This document shows positions 11,622 through 22,500 of a stretch of 64,000 nucleotides of DNA, in pieces. This DNA comes from Porites lobata (Eukaryota > Cnidaria > Anthozoa > Scleractinia > Poritidae), in assembly GCA_942486035.1 (NCBI GenBank), contig CALNXK010000548.1:1-64000 (forward strand), written 5' to 3'. Numbering within the stretch: the first letter of the stretch is position 1; every line of letters starts with the position of its first letter. A program made the translations under genes and the position numbers. Under the pieces are notes generated by a model. The model searched no databases. It was not told where the DNA came from and was given only the letters and a program-made list of their open reading frames with translations.

Positions 11622-14555
11622 CTAAAGTGAGATTTAACCGCATTTACAGATTAAACCCTGCATCTACGCAAAATAAGTCGTCTTGCTAAAAATAATCACA
11701 CTGGTGGCACTTTATTGAAGTTATTATCAAAACTGAGTACAGTAATTTACCGGCAATTAACAGTACGCGCAAGCTCTATAGTGAACGATAAATCCAAAGA
11801 TGTAGAGCAGCTGGTTTTAACTGCACTCTATAGCCAACAAGTGTGTAATTTATGTGTCGATAAACCACGAAACAAAGTCCCAAACACTTTCTCATATAAT
11901 CAACAAAGTCCTCTGGGTTAAAAAAATAATAACAACGACGTTTCTTTAAGAAAAACAGCAACATCAGCAGCAGACTGTAAAAATCTAAAAGCAGATTTAA
12001 CATACTCGTACCACTTAGAAAGACTGAAGAGTTACCCTCTTAATCTCATACATAAAATCTATTTTTTTAACCTATTCAACGTTACACGAGCCACGTTTCT
12101 GGCTTACCCACGATAGCGTCTTCTTCGACGACGCGAGGACCCGCGACGGCTTCTACGTCGGCGGAAACGTCGAACTACTCGGCGACCAATACGTACGATT
12201 CTGCGGAAAATAGGATCTGAAGACTCGTTTTCTGGATTGGTCAAAGCGTTTTCTTTCCCATCTTCGTTTTCCAATTCCTCATCATCGTTGTCTTCTGACC
12301 CCATATCATAGGCGCCTTCTTCATCGTCTTCTTCATCGTTCTCACTTTCGTTGCTTATATCTTTGTTTGGATTTTCATCCTGTGTATCTTCATCTTGCAA
12401 TGTTTCATCACTAAAGTGAGATTTAACCGCATTTACAGATTAAACCCTGCATCTACGCAAAATAAGTCGTCTTGCTGAAAATAATCACACTGGTGACACC
12501 TTATTGAAGTTATTATCAAAACTGACTACAGTAATTTATCGGCAATTAACAGTACGTGAAAGATCTATAGTGAACGATAAATCCAAAGATGAACAGCAAC
12601 CGGTTTTAAGTGCACTCTATAGCCAACAAGTGTGTAATTTATGAGTCGATAAACCACGAAACAAAGTCTCAAACACCTTCTCAGAATCAACAAAGTTCTC
12701 TGGGTTAAAAAAAAAAATAACAACAACGACGTTTTTTTAACAAAAACAACAACATCCGCAGCAGGCTGTAAAAATTTAAAAGCAGATTTAAGATACTCGT
12801 ACCACTGAGAAAGACTGGAGAGATACCCTCTTAATCTCTTACATATATTCTATCTTTTTAACCTATTCAACATTACACGAGCTTCATTTCTGCCTTACCC
12901 ACGGGAGCGTCGTTTTCGACCACGCGAAGACCGGCGGCGGCTTCGTCTTCGTCGGCGTAAACGTCGAATTCCACGTATTATACGGCGAGCACGGATGAGA
13001 CGCTTTGCTAGAAAAGGCACAATAGGCAAAGCAGGATCTGAAGACTCGTTTTCTGGATTGGTCAAAGCGTTTTCTTTCCCATCTTCGTTTTCCAATTCCT
13101 CATCATCGTTGTCTTCTGGCCCCATATCTTCATCTTGCAATGTTTCATCACTAAAGTGAGATTTAACCGCATTTACAGATTAAACCCTGCATCTACGCAA
13201 AATAAGTCGTCTTGCTGAAAATAATCACACTGGTGGCACCTTATTGAAGCTATTATCAAAACTGACTACAGTAATTTACCGGCAATTAACAGTACGTGCA
13301 AGATCTATAGTGAACGATAAATCCAAAGATGAACAGCAACCGGTTTTAAGTGCACTCTATAGCCAACAAGTGTGTAATTTATGAGTCGAAAAACCACGAA
13401 ACAAAGTCTCAAACACCTTCTCAGAATCAACAAAGTTCTCTGGGTTAAAAAAAATAATAATAACAAAGACTGGAGAGATACCCTCTTAATCTCTTACATA
13501 TATTCTATCTTTTTAACCTATTCAACATTACACGAGCTTCATTTCTGCCTTACCCACGGGAGCGTCGTTTTCGACCACGCGAAGACCGGCGGCGGCTTCG
13601 TCTTCGTCGGCGTAAACGTCGAATTCCACGTATTATACGGCGAGCACGGATGAGACGCTTTGCTAGAAAAGGCACAATAGGCAAAGCAGGATCTGAAGAC
13701 TCGTATTCTGGATTAGCCAAAGCGTTTTCTTTCCCATCTTCGTTCTCAAATTCCTCATCGTCGTCGTCTTCTGGCTCCATATCATAGGCTCCTTCCTCAT
13801 CTTCATCTTCATCGTTCTCATTCTTGTTGTTTATATCTTTGTTTGGGTTTTCATCCTGTTTATCTTCATCTTGCAAATTTTTATCACTAAAATGAGATAT
13901 AACCCAATTTATAGATTAAACCGAGCATGCAGGGCCGTAGCCAGGAAGAAACTACAACCGAGGCGAACACACGGTCCGTTGTACGAAATCAGCCGTATGA
14001 AATCTTCTAAAAAAACTCGCCATTGCTGGAGAAAATAAACACAATGGTGCAACTTATTAAAGTTATTATGAAAGCTGACTTCAGTAATTTACAGGCAATT
14101 AAGTTAAAGTACGCGCCAGTTGTACATTGGACGATACTTCCAAACACTGCTGGGTCTTCACTGCTGAGTTCACTCTAAAGCCAGCAGGTGTACCTTACGT
14201 GCCAATAAAGTACGAAAAAAAATCTCAAGACCCTTTTCATTATAATAAACGATGTGCTCTGCGTTGAAAAGCGACGACGTTTATTTGATGAAAGAGCAGC
14301 AACAGCAGCAGCGGGAAAACATTTTGAAGCACATTTAACATAATTACAGTCAATTGACTCAGTGTAATCATCTAATCTATAATACCATGATTTAACTTAT
14401 TCAACATTGCATGAACAACCTACGTTTCTGCCTTACCTTTCTCGGAGATCATTCACAAGATCATTTGTTTCATTGTCATCTGCTTTAACTGCATCTCCGT
14501 TGAATGGACTAGCCAAGCTGACGGCCAGCAGTGCCAACAGAATTAGAGTCTTCAT
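11411..14555 (-). CDS. Secreted acidic/Arg-rich polyprotein, copy 1 (5 exons; candidate antimicrobial peptide precursor)
   Basis: Predicted exons on the minus strand: 14555-14437, 13886-13554, 13150-12899, 12410-12108 and 11621-11411, giving about 405 residues. Exon 1 encodes a signal peptide. Exons 2-5 are homologous cassettes, each an Asp/Glu-rich segment ending in the motif NPE(N/Y)ESSDP followed by a very Arg-rich segment. All junctions are phase 2 and all internal exons are multiples of three, so the frame stays open to a TGA at 11413-11411. Introns are 550, 403, 488 and 486 bp and homologous to each other. The layout (signal, acidic pro-part, cationic C-part) recalls Hydra arminins and the multi-cassette apidaecin precursors of insects, but that is an analogy of architecture, not seen homology. 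The inferred role is secretion of several cationic amphipathic peptides, neutral until cleaved. The gene model is well supported by frame and splice logic; the function is inference. Confidence 0.82.
12108..12410 (-). CDS. Copy 1 exon 4: long-acidic cassette with 'IFRRIVRIGRR' peptide
   Basis: 101-codon phase 2-2 exon; donor GTAAGC at 12107. A long acidic segment with a SENDEEDDEEGAYDM block is followed by a 35-residue basic segment starting IFRRIVRIGRRVVRRF, of which 20 residues are Arg. Spacing of Ile, Val and Phe predicts one hydrophobic helix face. The Arg tail (RRRRRRYRG) runs to the donor. This is a second peptide type, clearly related to that of exon 5. Confidence 0.82.
12899..13150 (-). 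CDS. Copy 1 exon 3: short-acidic cassette with 'ALPIVPFLAKR' peptide
   Basis: 84-codon phase 2-2 exon. The acceptor AG is at 13152-13151 and the donor GTAAGG starts at 12898. The acidic part is short and jumps straight from LQDEDM to GPEDNDDEE, so it lacks the middle block present in exons 2 and 4. The Arg-rich part is the same as in exon 2. The acidic half therefore matches exon 5 while the basic half matches exon 2, a mosaic discussed in the findings. Confidence 0.82.
13554..13886 (-). CDS. Copy 1 exon 2: long-acidic cassette with 'ALPIVPFLAKR' peptide
   Basis: The acceptor is the AG at 13888-13887 after CTCATTTT. The first base completes the split Ser codon. The 111-codon exon has about 60 acidic residues, including a DEDEDEE run, followed by a 45-residue segment that begins ALPIVPFLAKRLIRARR and contains 22 Arg/Lys. 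Hydrophobic residues recur every three or four positions in its first half, which would make an amphipathic helix; the rest is an Arg/Ser tail. The donor at 13553 reads GGG TAA G: the TAA is intronic if spliced and an in-frame stop if not. No ATG is needed, since the run is open from the acceptor; a start at an internal TTG would be an artefact. Confidence 0.82.
14437..14555 (-). CDS. Copy 1 exon 1: signal peptide and acidic stub
   Basis: ATG at 14555 opens a 39-codon exon. It starts MKTLILLALLAVSLAS, a clear secretion signal with a Lys at position 2, a Leu/Ala-rich core and small residues before Pro17. An acidic stretch (ADDNETNDLVNDLRE) follows. The exon ends AAAG and is followed by GTAAGG at 14436, a strong donor leaving two bases of a codon (phase 2). 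A TATAAAAG lies 47 bases upstream of the ATG, so the 5' UTR should be short. This exon is only 119 bp and its product is not visible without splicing. Confidence 0.85.
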
Positions 14556-14601
14556 CTCCAAATCTTCGTGACTACTGGTTCTTGGAAACACGTATGTCGC
14601 G

Positions 14602-14609
14602 CTTTTATA
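14602..14609 (-). promoter_or_regulatory. TATA box of peptide gene copy 1
   Basis: TATAAAAG on the minus strand, 47 bases upstream of the exon 1 ATG. A start site about 30 bases downstream would leave a 5' UTR of roughly 20 bases. It is identical in copy 2 and altered to TATAAAGG in copy 3. Confidence 0.65.
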
Positions 14610-16457
14610 CGCTTTGCGTTGATCGTAAATATCGTGATATGTTGAATGAAAAGATTAATTATATTCACAAAAGAACAAAAAAAGCAACAACGACAACAAA
14701 AAAAAAATCAAAATTCCTTCTAAATTTAACACTGCGTTTGATTCTAAGCTCCTCCGAAAATAATATTCTGAGGATTTATAAGTAAAGCTAAATATCAGCC
14801 ACAGTAAGCCAATAAGTAAATATCTCCTTGACCAAAAATGTTTCCAACAGTAAATGTCGTCTTAAAACTTGTAATGACTTGCAATCACTCTGGTTAAAAA
14901 AAATGTATGAACAAATATTAATTTAAAGGCTCTGTTCAAATTTTAACAAAGCAAGACTGAGTATTATTCATGGTTTTTATCTCTATATTCCTATACCTAG
15001 GCAACCTAAAAAGCAAAAAAAGGGGCAAACTTTACCCTAAGAAATTGTTTTAAATTATCACTCTTATTTCTTTTAAAGTTGAGAGATACGATATCAAGGT
15101 TTGCGTGAGGTTTTGAACCACTTTACCCGCGGCATTGAGGCTTTTCTCCAGTCAGTAGGCGAGGGTTTGCGATATTTTTTCTGATTTAATTGTTGCCTTT
15201 ATTATTTAGGTGTGTATTTTCGTTTCTCCTTTTAAGTACCTCCATTTAAAGAAGTTAAAACTAGCAATGCAATCTAGAATGCCTCTATATTTTCAGTTTA
15301 TTTCAGTACATACGGACGTAATTTCTTGTATTGTACTCGCCTGGACTAGCCCCTACGCTACCTGGGGGCCAAAGTAATGTCATTAATCAGTTGAAGTCTG
15401 CTAAAAAAAAACCTTATTGTTGTTGCTTTTATTACTCTTCTTCATTATCATTATTCTTCCTCTTCTTCTTCTTAATTATTATCATTATTATTGTTATTAT
15501 TATCTTTATTAATAGTATTTATTTAGTAGTAGTAGTAGTAGTATTAGTAGTAGTAGTAGTAGTAGTAGTATTTATTGTTACCGTTATTACAGTTGTTGTT
15601 GAGAAGTTGAAATGCCTAGCTTTGCCATGAAAAGGTTGCCTTTGCACAAAACAATGTGCATAGGATTTGGCTTAGTCTTATTGGATCCAGTTGACAGACC
15701 TGTATTCGTTTGATTGTTACTGTTGTTGTTTGTGCTTGTGACCACACTCACATTTTCAAGCAATTTTTAGTGTTAATTGTAAGTAAAGAGGACCAATCTA
15801 CTCTTTCTTATCGAAATACTACAGTTCAATTACAAGCTGGTTGCTAAATTAATGTCAGGCAACAACAATTTATTTCCCTAATTTTCTCCGTTAATCAGTA
15901 ACGTCAATAACTACCCGCTAATAACGCAAACTAATAAAGACAATTCGCTGTAATAATAAATAAGTCATATGTAACTTTAAGATGCAAAATAAATCAAAAT
16001 GCTTTTTCGGAGGTTTGATTATAGAGGATCTGGTGACGTTTCCGGATGCCAAGCGTTGAAAGACATTTTCCTTTTCTACAGCTACTGTGAAACCACTGAT
16101 CGTGATTTGCAACAAATAATTTGTGATTTTTCCCCCCTTAGGCGGTACTTGTAGAGGAAGTTAGTTAGAACGCAGGGGCGTATACGCACAGGAAGGCGTA
16201 GTGAAACAAGCGAGGAAGGCGCAAGACTCTAGGAAGATCAGGGGAAATACTCCCCCAGAGGATTTTTATTTTCATGGACCTTGGAAATGCCATTTCCAAT
16301 GATTTCCAATGGGAAGTTTCATAAATCATAGTATGAAAAAAAAAGCAAAAAAAACAAAAAAAACAAAAAACAAAAAGAAGAAAAAAACACTAACTATTTA
16401 GTAACTTTGTTGTTTATTTGTCAACCTTTGGTACTACTGGTATAAACTGTAAACCGG
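14610..16457. other. Upstream region of peptide gene copy 1; no further gene
   Basis: Presumed promoter-proximal DNA followed by AT-rich sequence with the TAG repeat. Well conserved in B (38080-39894) and C (62611-64000) and without protein-like frames. Confidence 0.5.
15524..15570. repeat. (TAG)n microsatellite, unit A
   Basis: Tandem TAG/GTA triplets with one interruption; forms a valine-run frame that is not a gene. Confidence 0.93.
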
Positions 16458-16712
16458 CTACAGGAAAAGGGCCAGACGTCTCCCTTTAAGACGGGAAAGT
16501 TGGGAAACTGTTTTGTCAATATCCACGTTCTTGTGCTTGTGTATATGGAGTATTGCCAAAGAGGATAGCTGCTCCTCACTCATAGTGCGTCGAAGAGGTT
16601 TTTCCAGTCTCTTCAAAACTGCGTTCGGCAGCGCAGGTTGACACAGGATAGGTTAGCAAAGTGGCAAGAGCGACATTGATCCCTGGAAAGAACTGAGGGC
16701 TTCTGTGATCAA
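16458..16712 (-). pseudogene. hAT transposase C-terminal fragment, unit A (in-frame stop)
   Basis: Matches the fragment at 39895-40149. A TCA-to-TAA change (codon at 16655-16653) breaks the frame. A relic. Confidence 0.5.
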
Positions 16713-17421
16713 GTGTCCGGTCGACCAGAGTTGTGTTTTCTTTTTCTCTTTCTTTATTTCATGACTTTCTTAAAGCAAAACTAACAACGAAAAATCACGT
16801 CCTCTTCTCTTAAACCGAGAATTCTAGAACGCTAAAAAACCTTTTTAAATATAATTTGATGTAATTGTTAAAAAGGGACTTATCCTCTGTTGGTTGGTTC
16901 CCTTTCATTAACCTTGTTAATCACACCCCGGCTAAAGAAGTCGTTTATTGATCTTTGGGCTATTTAATTCATTTACCACTCAAATTTTTACTGAACTGAG
17001 CACCTTGAACATGAACTCATAAATTCTGACCCGAAATGACTGCATTTCACGCTTTCATCAAATCGGATCAAATTCTTTCGTGGACCTCTCAGAAAAAGGA
17101 AGAAAATGACTTCAAGGGTTCAAAAGGTAAAGTCTTTGTATTGCTATTCGTGGATTTCGATCCATTTCTTTTTTTTTTTGTTGGCTTTTCATTTTGTTAC
17201 TGTGGTTGTGATGACAGGGTTTTGAACCCATATTAAAATGAATAGAAATTGAAATTAAATTAAAAGGCCGGGATTTTTCCTTCGGAAAGTTTTTCTTCCC
17301 TATTAAGTTATCTCTGTATGTGTCAATGTTTATAAGATCATGTGGTCCAGTGAAATCAGTAATTAGGTGTAAGTGAATATGATGAGCAACATAAGCTGTT
17401 GAGAAGAACCTAAAAAATACA

Positions 17422-17661
17422 TGCTTGACAGAAAATAGAAACCTGACCTTTGCGTCGACCGAACGTAACAGCTCTAAACAAAGGTCAGGGTTTGATTCCC
17501 GGTCAAGCCTGTATTGTTTCAGATTTTTTTTCGACCGCTTAGGTTGCTACAATTGCGAGGATCACGTCCACTTTCATCTCTTCATCCGCAGTTCAATATA
17601 TGATTTATATATTCCCAGTCATAATGAAGTTAATTTGCTCAACCAGCTATTGAACGTGATA
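17422..17661 (+). repeat. tRNA-headed SINE-like element, unit B
   Basis: Unit B copy of the same element, with the nested inverted repeats and the B-box-like GGTTTGATTCCC intact. Confidence 0.55.
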
Positions 17662-19555
17662 CAAATAGTAAAACTAAAATAAATTGTTTCTCACCGGCAG
17701 TAACTTATGCCGGGTGGACAAGCGCTTTAAACTCCCCAGTCAAATTTTGTCGATTCCTAGCTGTTACCAATAAATTGAAATGTGAAATAGTTGGAGTTAT
17801 GGAGTTATGAGTTCAATTTAGATTAGATATCTTATTCGTAAAGTAAAATCCAAACAAGTGACATATTGCAAAATTAGTCTGATATAATATCAGCCGCAAT
17901 ATTTTCTCTTTTAATTTTGCCGATGCAGATCAGGGACGCTAATTTTTATAGCAACACCAGTGTGAGAGTCCTTCTCATTATAACCTACTAAGTATTTGCA
18001 AAATTAGAATTAAAATGTAGGAAGAGTTACTACCTTTACTTTCTTGTCAGTAAGGATAAAGAAAAATGATTCCTGAAGATCTAAAAAGGTTGGATAATGT
18101 GGATTATGATTTATGCATTAATATTCACTAACATTATTGTTCGGGTCGGTTTCTGATCACTACAATAGACCCAGGCCGTATGGTTTCAAGGGAAAGTACA
18201 GAAAGTACGAAATCCGCGCCGAAACGATGGCTCTTTGCATGATGTTCTCACAGAAAACAAATTGGGCAAAAATTGACATCGGGTCTCGTCTTTTTGTATT
18301 ATTTGTATAATCCAATCATTTACAATGCTAAAGTTACTTGTATTTGGATCCCTCGATACTTACAGAACCTATCAGGAGTCCCAAAACAGAGCAGCTGTTG
18401 AACTCCCTTACTATATATAAGCCAATGTCAAGGAGTTTTCACGATCCCATTTATTTTTAGCATTTTAGAGTACTTTACAGATGCAGAAAAAAAAAAGGCA
18501 ATTAAAATACTTTTCCTGCCTTCAGTCTTTTAGCAGGTGTGTTAAAGGGAGCCCGGCTATTGGAGACACACTGCTGGCACCAGTAATGCCACGAGAACGG
18601 GCCGGGAAATACAGTTATAACATCTCAACACCCATAGGGCTCACAAAACCAAAATATCAGAAGCAATATCGACGCTAATATCTCTCTAGTTAGAGTTGTC
18701 GAGTGAGAAATCAGTATACAAACATCTTGGGCAACACAAGCCAAACTGGGCTGTTTAAATTACTCTAATACTCTTTTTGGCTCAGTCTGAACTAAGCTAC
18801 TTGAAGGGAAGTTGTTTGAAAAAAATAATAATGAAAATAAGACTTTTCTTACGGGAAGAATCGAAATGATTCAAGGGCACTCAGTATCGATGTAAGGTTT
18901 GACATCAAAAAAAGTGATTCACATCTGATTTTGCCATGTGTCCCTTTTGTTTAAAATATTATACCGTGAAATATTTTGATACATGAGGGCGTTTTCTGCA
19001 ATAACAACGTTCGTTCCCTTCTCTTGCGATAATTCAAGATGGCGTCACATGAAATCGCCGTGAACAGCCTGGAACTCGTAAACCTTTGCGAACACTCGTA
19101 AATGAAACACTCATCTCCATCAGAACGTTTCCAACGGAGAAACCTATTAATAGTTCCACTTATTCCAGGGAATTTTTCATTGAAATGCCCGTATACTAGC
19201 CTGCGTCGCATACACCCTAAACCACCTCCAATAGTCTAGACCGACGCGTAGGCCGGCTGCAACACATGCCACAGGAAGATGGTGTTCTCCATTTACATCC
19301 CAACCGGAATATCGAGAATTTCTTGGTAAAAGGAAAGCGCCCAATGGCAACTTTATGTGCGAGAACACTTTTCAAAGGATAGGTCTCTTTGGGAAAATAG
19401 AATCCTTGAGCAGATATGATGAAATGGAACGGCTGAGAAAGATCGCAATGGAAAAATGTTTCAATATTTGACATGATTTAGAATATTGAAATTTTTAAAA
19501 AAATTTCATAGTGGGAGATAAAATTTCAGTATTTGACATGCTTGCAGAATATTAA

Positions 19556-22500
19556 GAGCGACTTTCTGTAAATACCACGGATAGGTGTGCAAGATGGAAA
19601 AATCGAAATCCCCCAAACTTTGTCACAACAAAGCCCTTTGGAAACTATTTAGAAAATACAAGACTCAGTTCGTTTGACTTAATATTTTCCAAAATAATAA
19701 TTTTTTCTAATTTTCACCTTCGAGAGGCCTTCAAACCACCGAAAAATGTGCTTGATACCCTCGCTTCGTGAATGGAAACGGACACTAATACCATAACTTT
19801 TCTTACATTAAACAATTTTATGATCCTTCCTTTCTACCTAAACGTTGTTACAATTTCAAAAGATTTCAATCTGATTTTTTAATATTTTTTCAAAATTACC
19901 CTCTAAATCAGCATTATCGCGACCATCAATTTTGCCATTTTTCAACGGCGAAAATCCCTTCCTGGTACATGGCTTTCATTAGAAAAATGGTATTCCAGAG
20001 AAAAAGCAATGTTTCCCCTATCAATCTGTGAAATAAAATTCTGGGGCAATTGAAACTGCGAGTTTTTACAACTGAAAACATTTACGGTACTCGCGTGATT
20101 TACGACCTCTGAACTTGCAGTTGTCGTGATGAATACAAGCGAGAACCTAGACAGCACTTGAAACCCTGACGCAAATTAGCCCCTTTTCCGCCAGTTGAAA
20201 CACCAAAAACGATTTAGATTTCACAGTGGTAAATTTTCAAAAGGAAAAGCAATTTTATTGTGCGAAAGTGTGCTATGAACTTCTTGACTACAAACACTTC
20301 CCTTACGTGCGTATTTGTTTACTTTTGCCGTACACATATCTACAAAATGGCTAATAGTGTCGGTAGCTATTCTTTAAAATGCTCTCATTTCTCGTGAACC
20401 AAATCGTTATAGCTATAAAAAAAGGAAAACATTTTGACCTACCTCACATTATTTTACAACAGACCCGAATCCTTTACTGCCATTAGCGAAACGAGATTGC
20501 GTGACAAAGAACTTTGAGACCCAGGTTATACCGCGCAGACAGATACCATTCCGAAAAAGAAACTCACGCGGCACCTTCTGTAGCTATGAAAGCGAAACAT
20601 GTAAAAAATCAAAATCGTTAGTTTCGTTGACTTATCTGCCAGAGCGACCCTGCAAACGTAACAGTAAAAAAATATTTTTTCGTCAAACGACTATATAGGG
20701 GTGGGCCCTTATACAGTGGAACCGATATAAAGAACCTAACGAATGATTTTCTTTACCTCGATAATAGTAAAATATGCCGTAAAACCTATATTAAAGCCCC
20801 CTGTCAAATAACCCCCCTCCCTCTGATTAGTCCCCCCCGCCTTCTATCAAGCACCTGCTTCCCACCCGTAATTATTCTTCACTAATAAATGAAAGACTGT
20901 ATTAATCAATCACGACCGTAAAGGCTTCGTGTGGACTGATCCGGGATGGTTTATTTACCAACGGGAAGTTCGGATTTGGTAATGATTTTCGACTGCATGA
21001 CCTAAAACTTCCTGTACTTGAGCTTTTCCGCTTTGTAGGCTTTATGGAGAAGCGATACCATCTTAGTTTCTAAATTAAACATATTAAGCCCCCCGTCTCT
21101 ATTAAGCCCCTCCCCCTCAAATGAGCTTGAAATAATAAGCCCCCCGGGGGAGCTTAATAGAGGATTTACGGTATGAAAAAAAAACCTCGATATAACGAAA
21201 CCTCGTTATAGCGAGCAAATTTCAGGGGCACTCAACGACTCTTTTCTGTAAAATATATCATGGGAGAAGTAGATGTTGCCTAGAATTTTCTATAGCTTGA
21301 GGACGCCTAAAAATTTCTAGACGACCGTTCCGTTCCCGCTCAATTTTCGAAGGTTATCTTAAAAATTCCCTACGATTTTCTGAAGTTTAATTTTTCAAAT
21401 TTTACATCCCAGGTTAGGCTAATTTTTCATAGAAAAGAGGAAGCCTAAAATGGTCGGATTCAAACATGTGATTGAGAGAGGAATCAGAAAAATTCTCACT
21501 TTCGTGATACGTTAAATTGCATCTAAAATTTTTGGGAAAATAATACTGAAGCCCTTGTAATTTCAAAAATGCTCAATGCAAGTTTCCCTAGGATGACTGA
21601 ACAGGAACAAATTTTACAAGCCGCTTAGAATGCATTTCTAGAGATCTAAAAGTACTCTGGGTGCACCATTGAAAAACGTTTTCAATGAATTTAGAAGGAA
21701 ACCGTCGTTGGGTGGCTCAGAAATTTTTTTAGGCCCTTGGCCCTTCGTTAAATCGAGGTTCCACCGTAGTCTTTTGTTTTCATCACGCTCGTTTTAAAAT
21801 ACGATTATGAATTCCTTCCTTGTATTCTTAGGGAAAAGCGCTAAGTCGTAGTCTAAAATGTCATCCGTCCCTTCCCTCCACCCCCTAAGGGGCCACAGCA
21901 GGTTTCGGGGTGGGGCGAAGGCACGCATAACATTTCAGACTAGACATGGCGGGGCTAAAAAACCTGCATAACCTTATATAGCACCTCTTGTGTTTAAATT
22001 TTCTGTAGTTCTGGCAAACTCGAACAAGTTTTGCATTTCTGAGGAACGTTTTGCCAAAATATAGGTTATGGCACATGTCAAGCCAGAAAAAGTGAGCAGT
22101 TTGATAGAAAATGTCCAGTACGACTGAACAACGCCCGTAAAAGCGCCCCTAATGACTCGGGCGGGAGGGGGAGGCTGGGTGGGGAGGGGAAACTCTGAAA
22201 TTGAGCAAAGAGGACCTAGCTCTAAGCACACCGCCTGCTTTTTAGTTGTCCGTTTCCCTTGGCAATAAATTTTACCCACAGTGTCGAGCAACTCTTTAAA
22301 GGAGATTGCAAGCCCTTATATTTGGGCCCGTCAGGAACGCTCAGCGGTGAAACCAAAGATCGCGCCCTCAAAAAACTTATTTTAACTTACTGAAAGCTGT
22401 TTTTTCTTGACCTATTTAACTTATCGTTAGGAAAGAAGAAAAGGAATCTCATAATTAGCGTATGTATAAAACTATCAAGAAATCTCGAAATTCTGGGTTT

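Noticed and set aside
13381..13653. Plus-strand frame over exon 2 of peptide gene copy 1
   Set aside because: Antisense shadow of the cassette exon; not present in the other units in the same form.
15331..15630. Ile/Val-rich hydrophobic frame
   Set aside because: Translation of ATT and TAG triplet repeats, with length varying between units.
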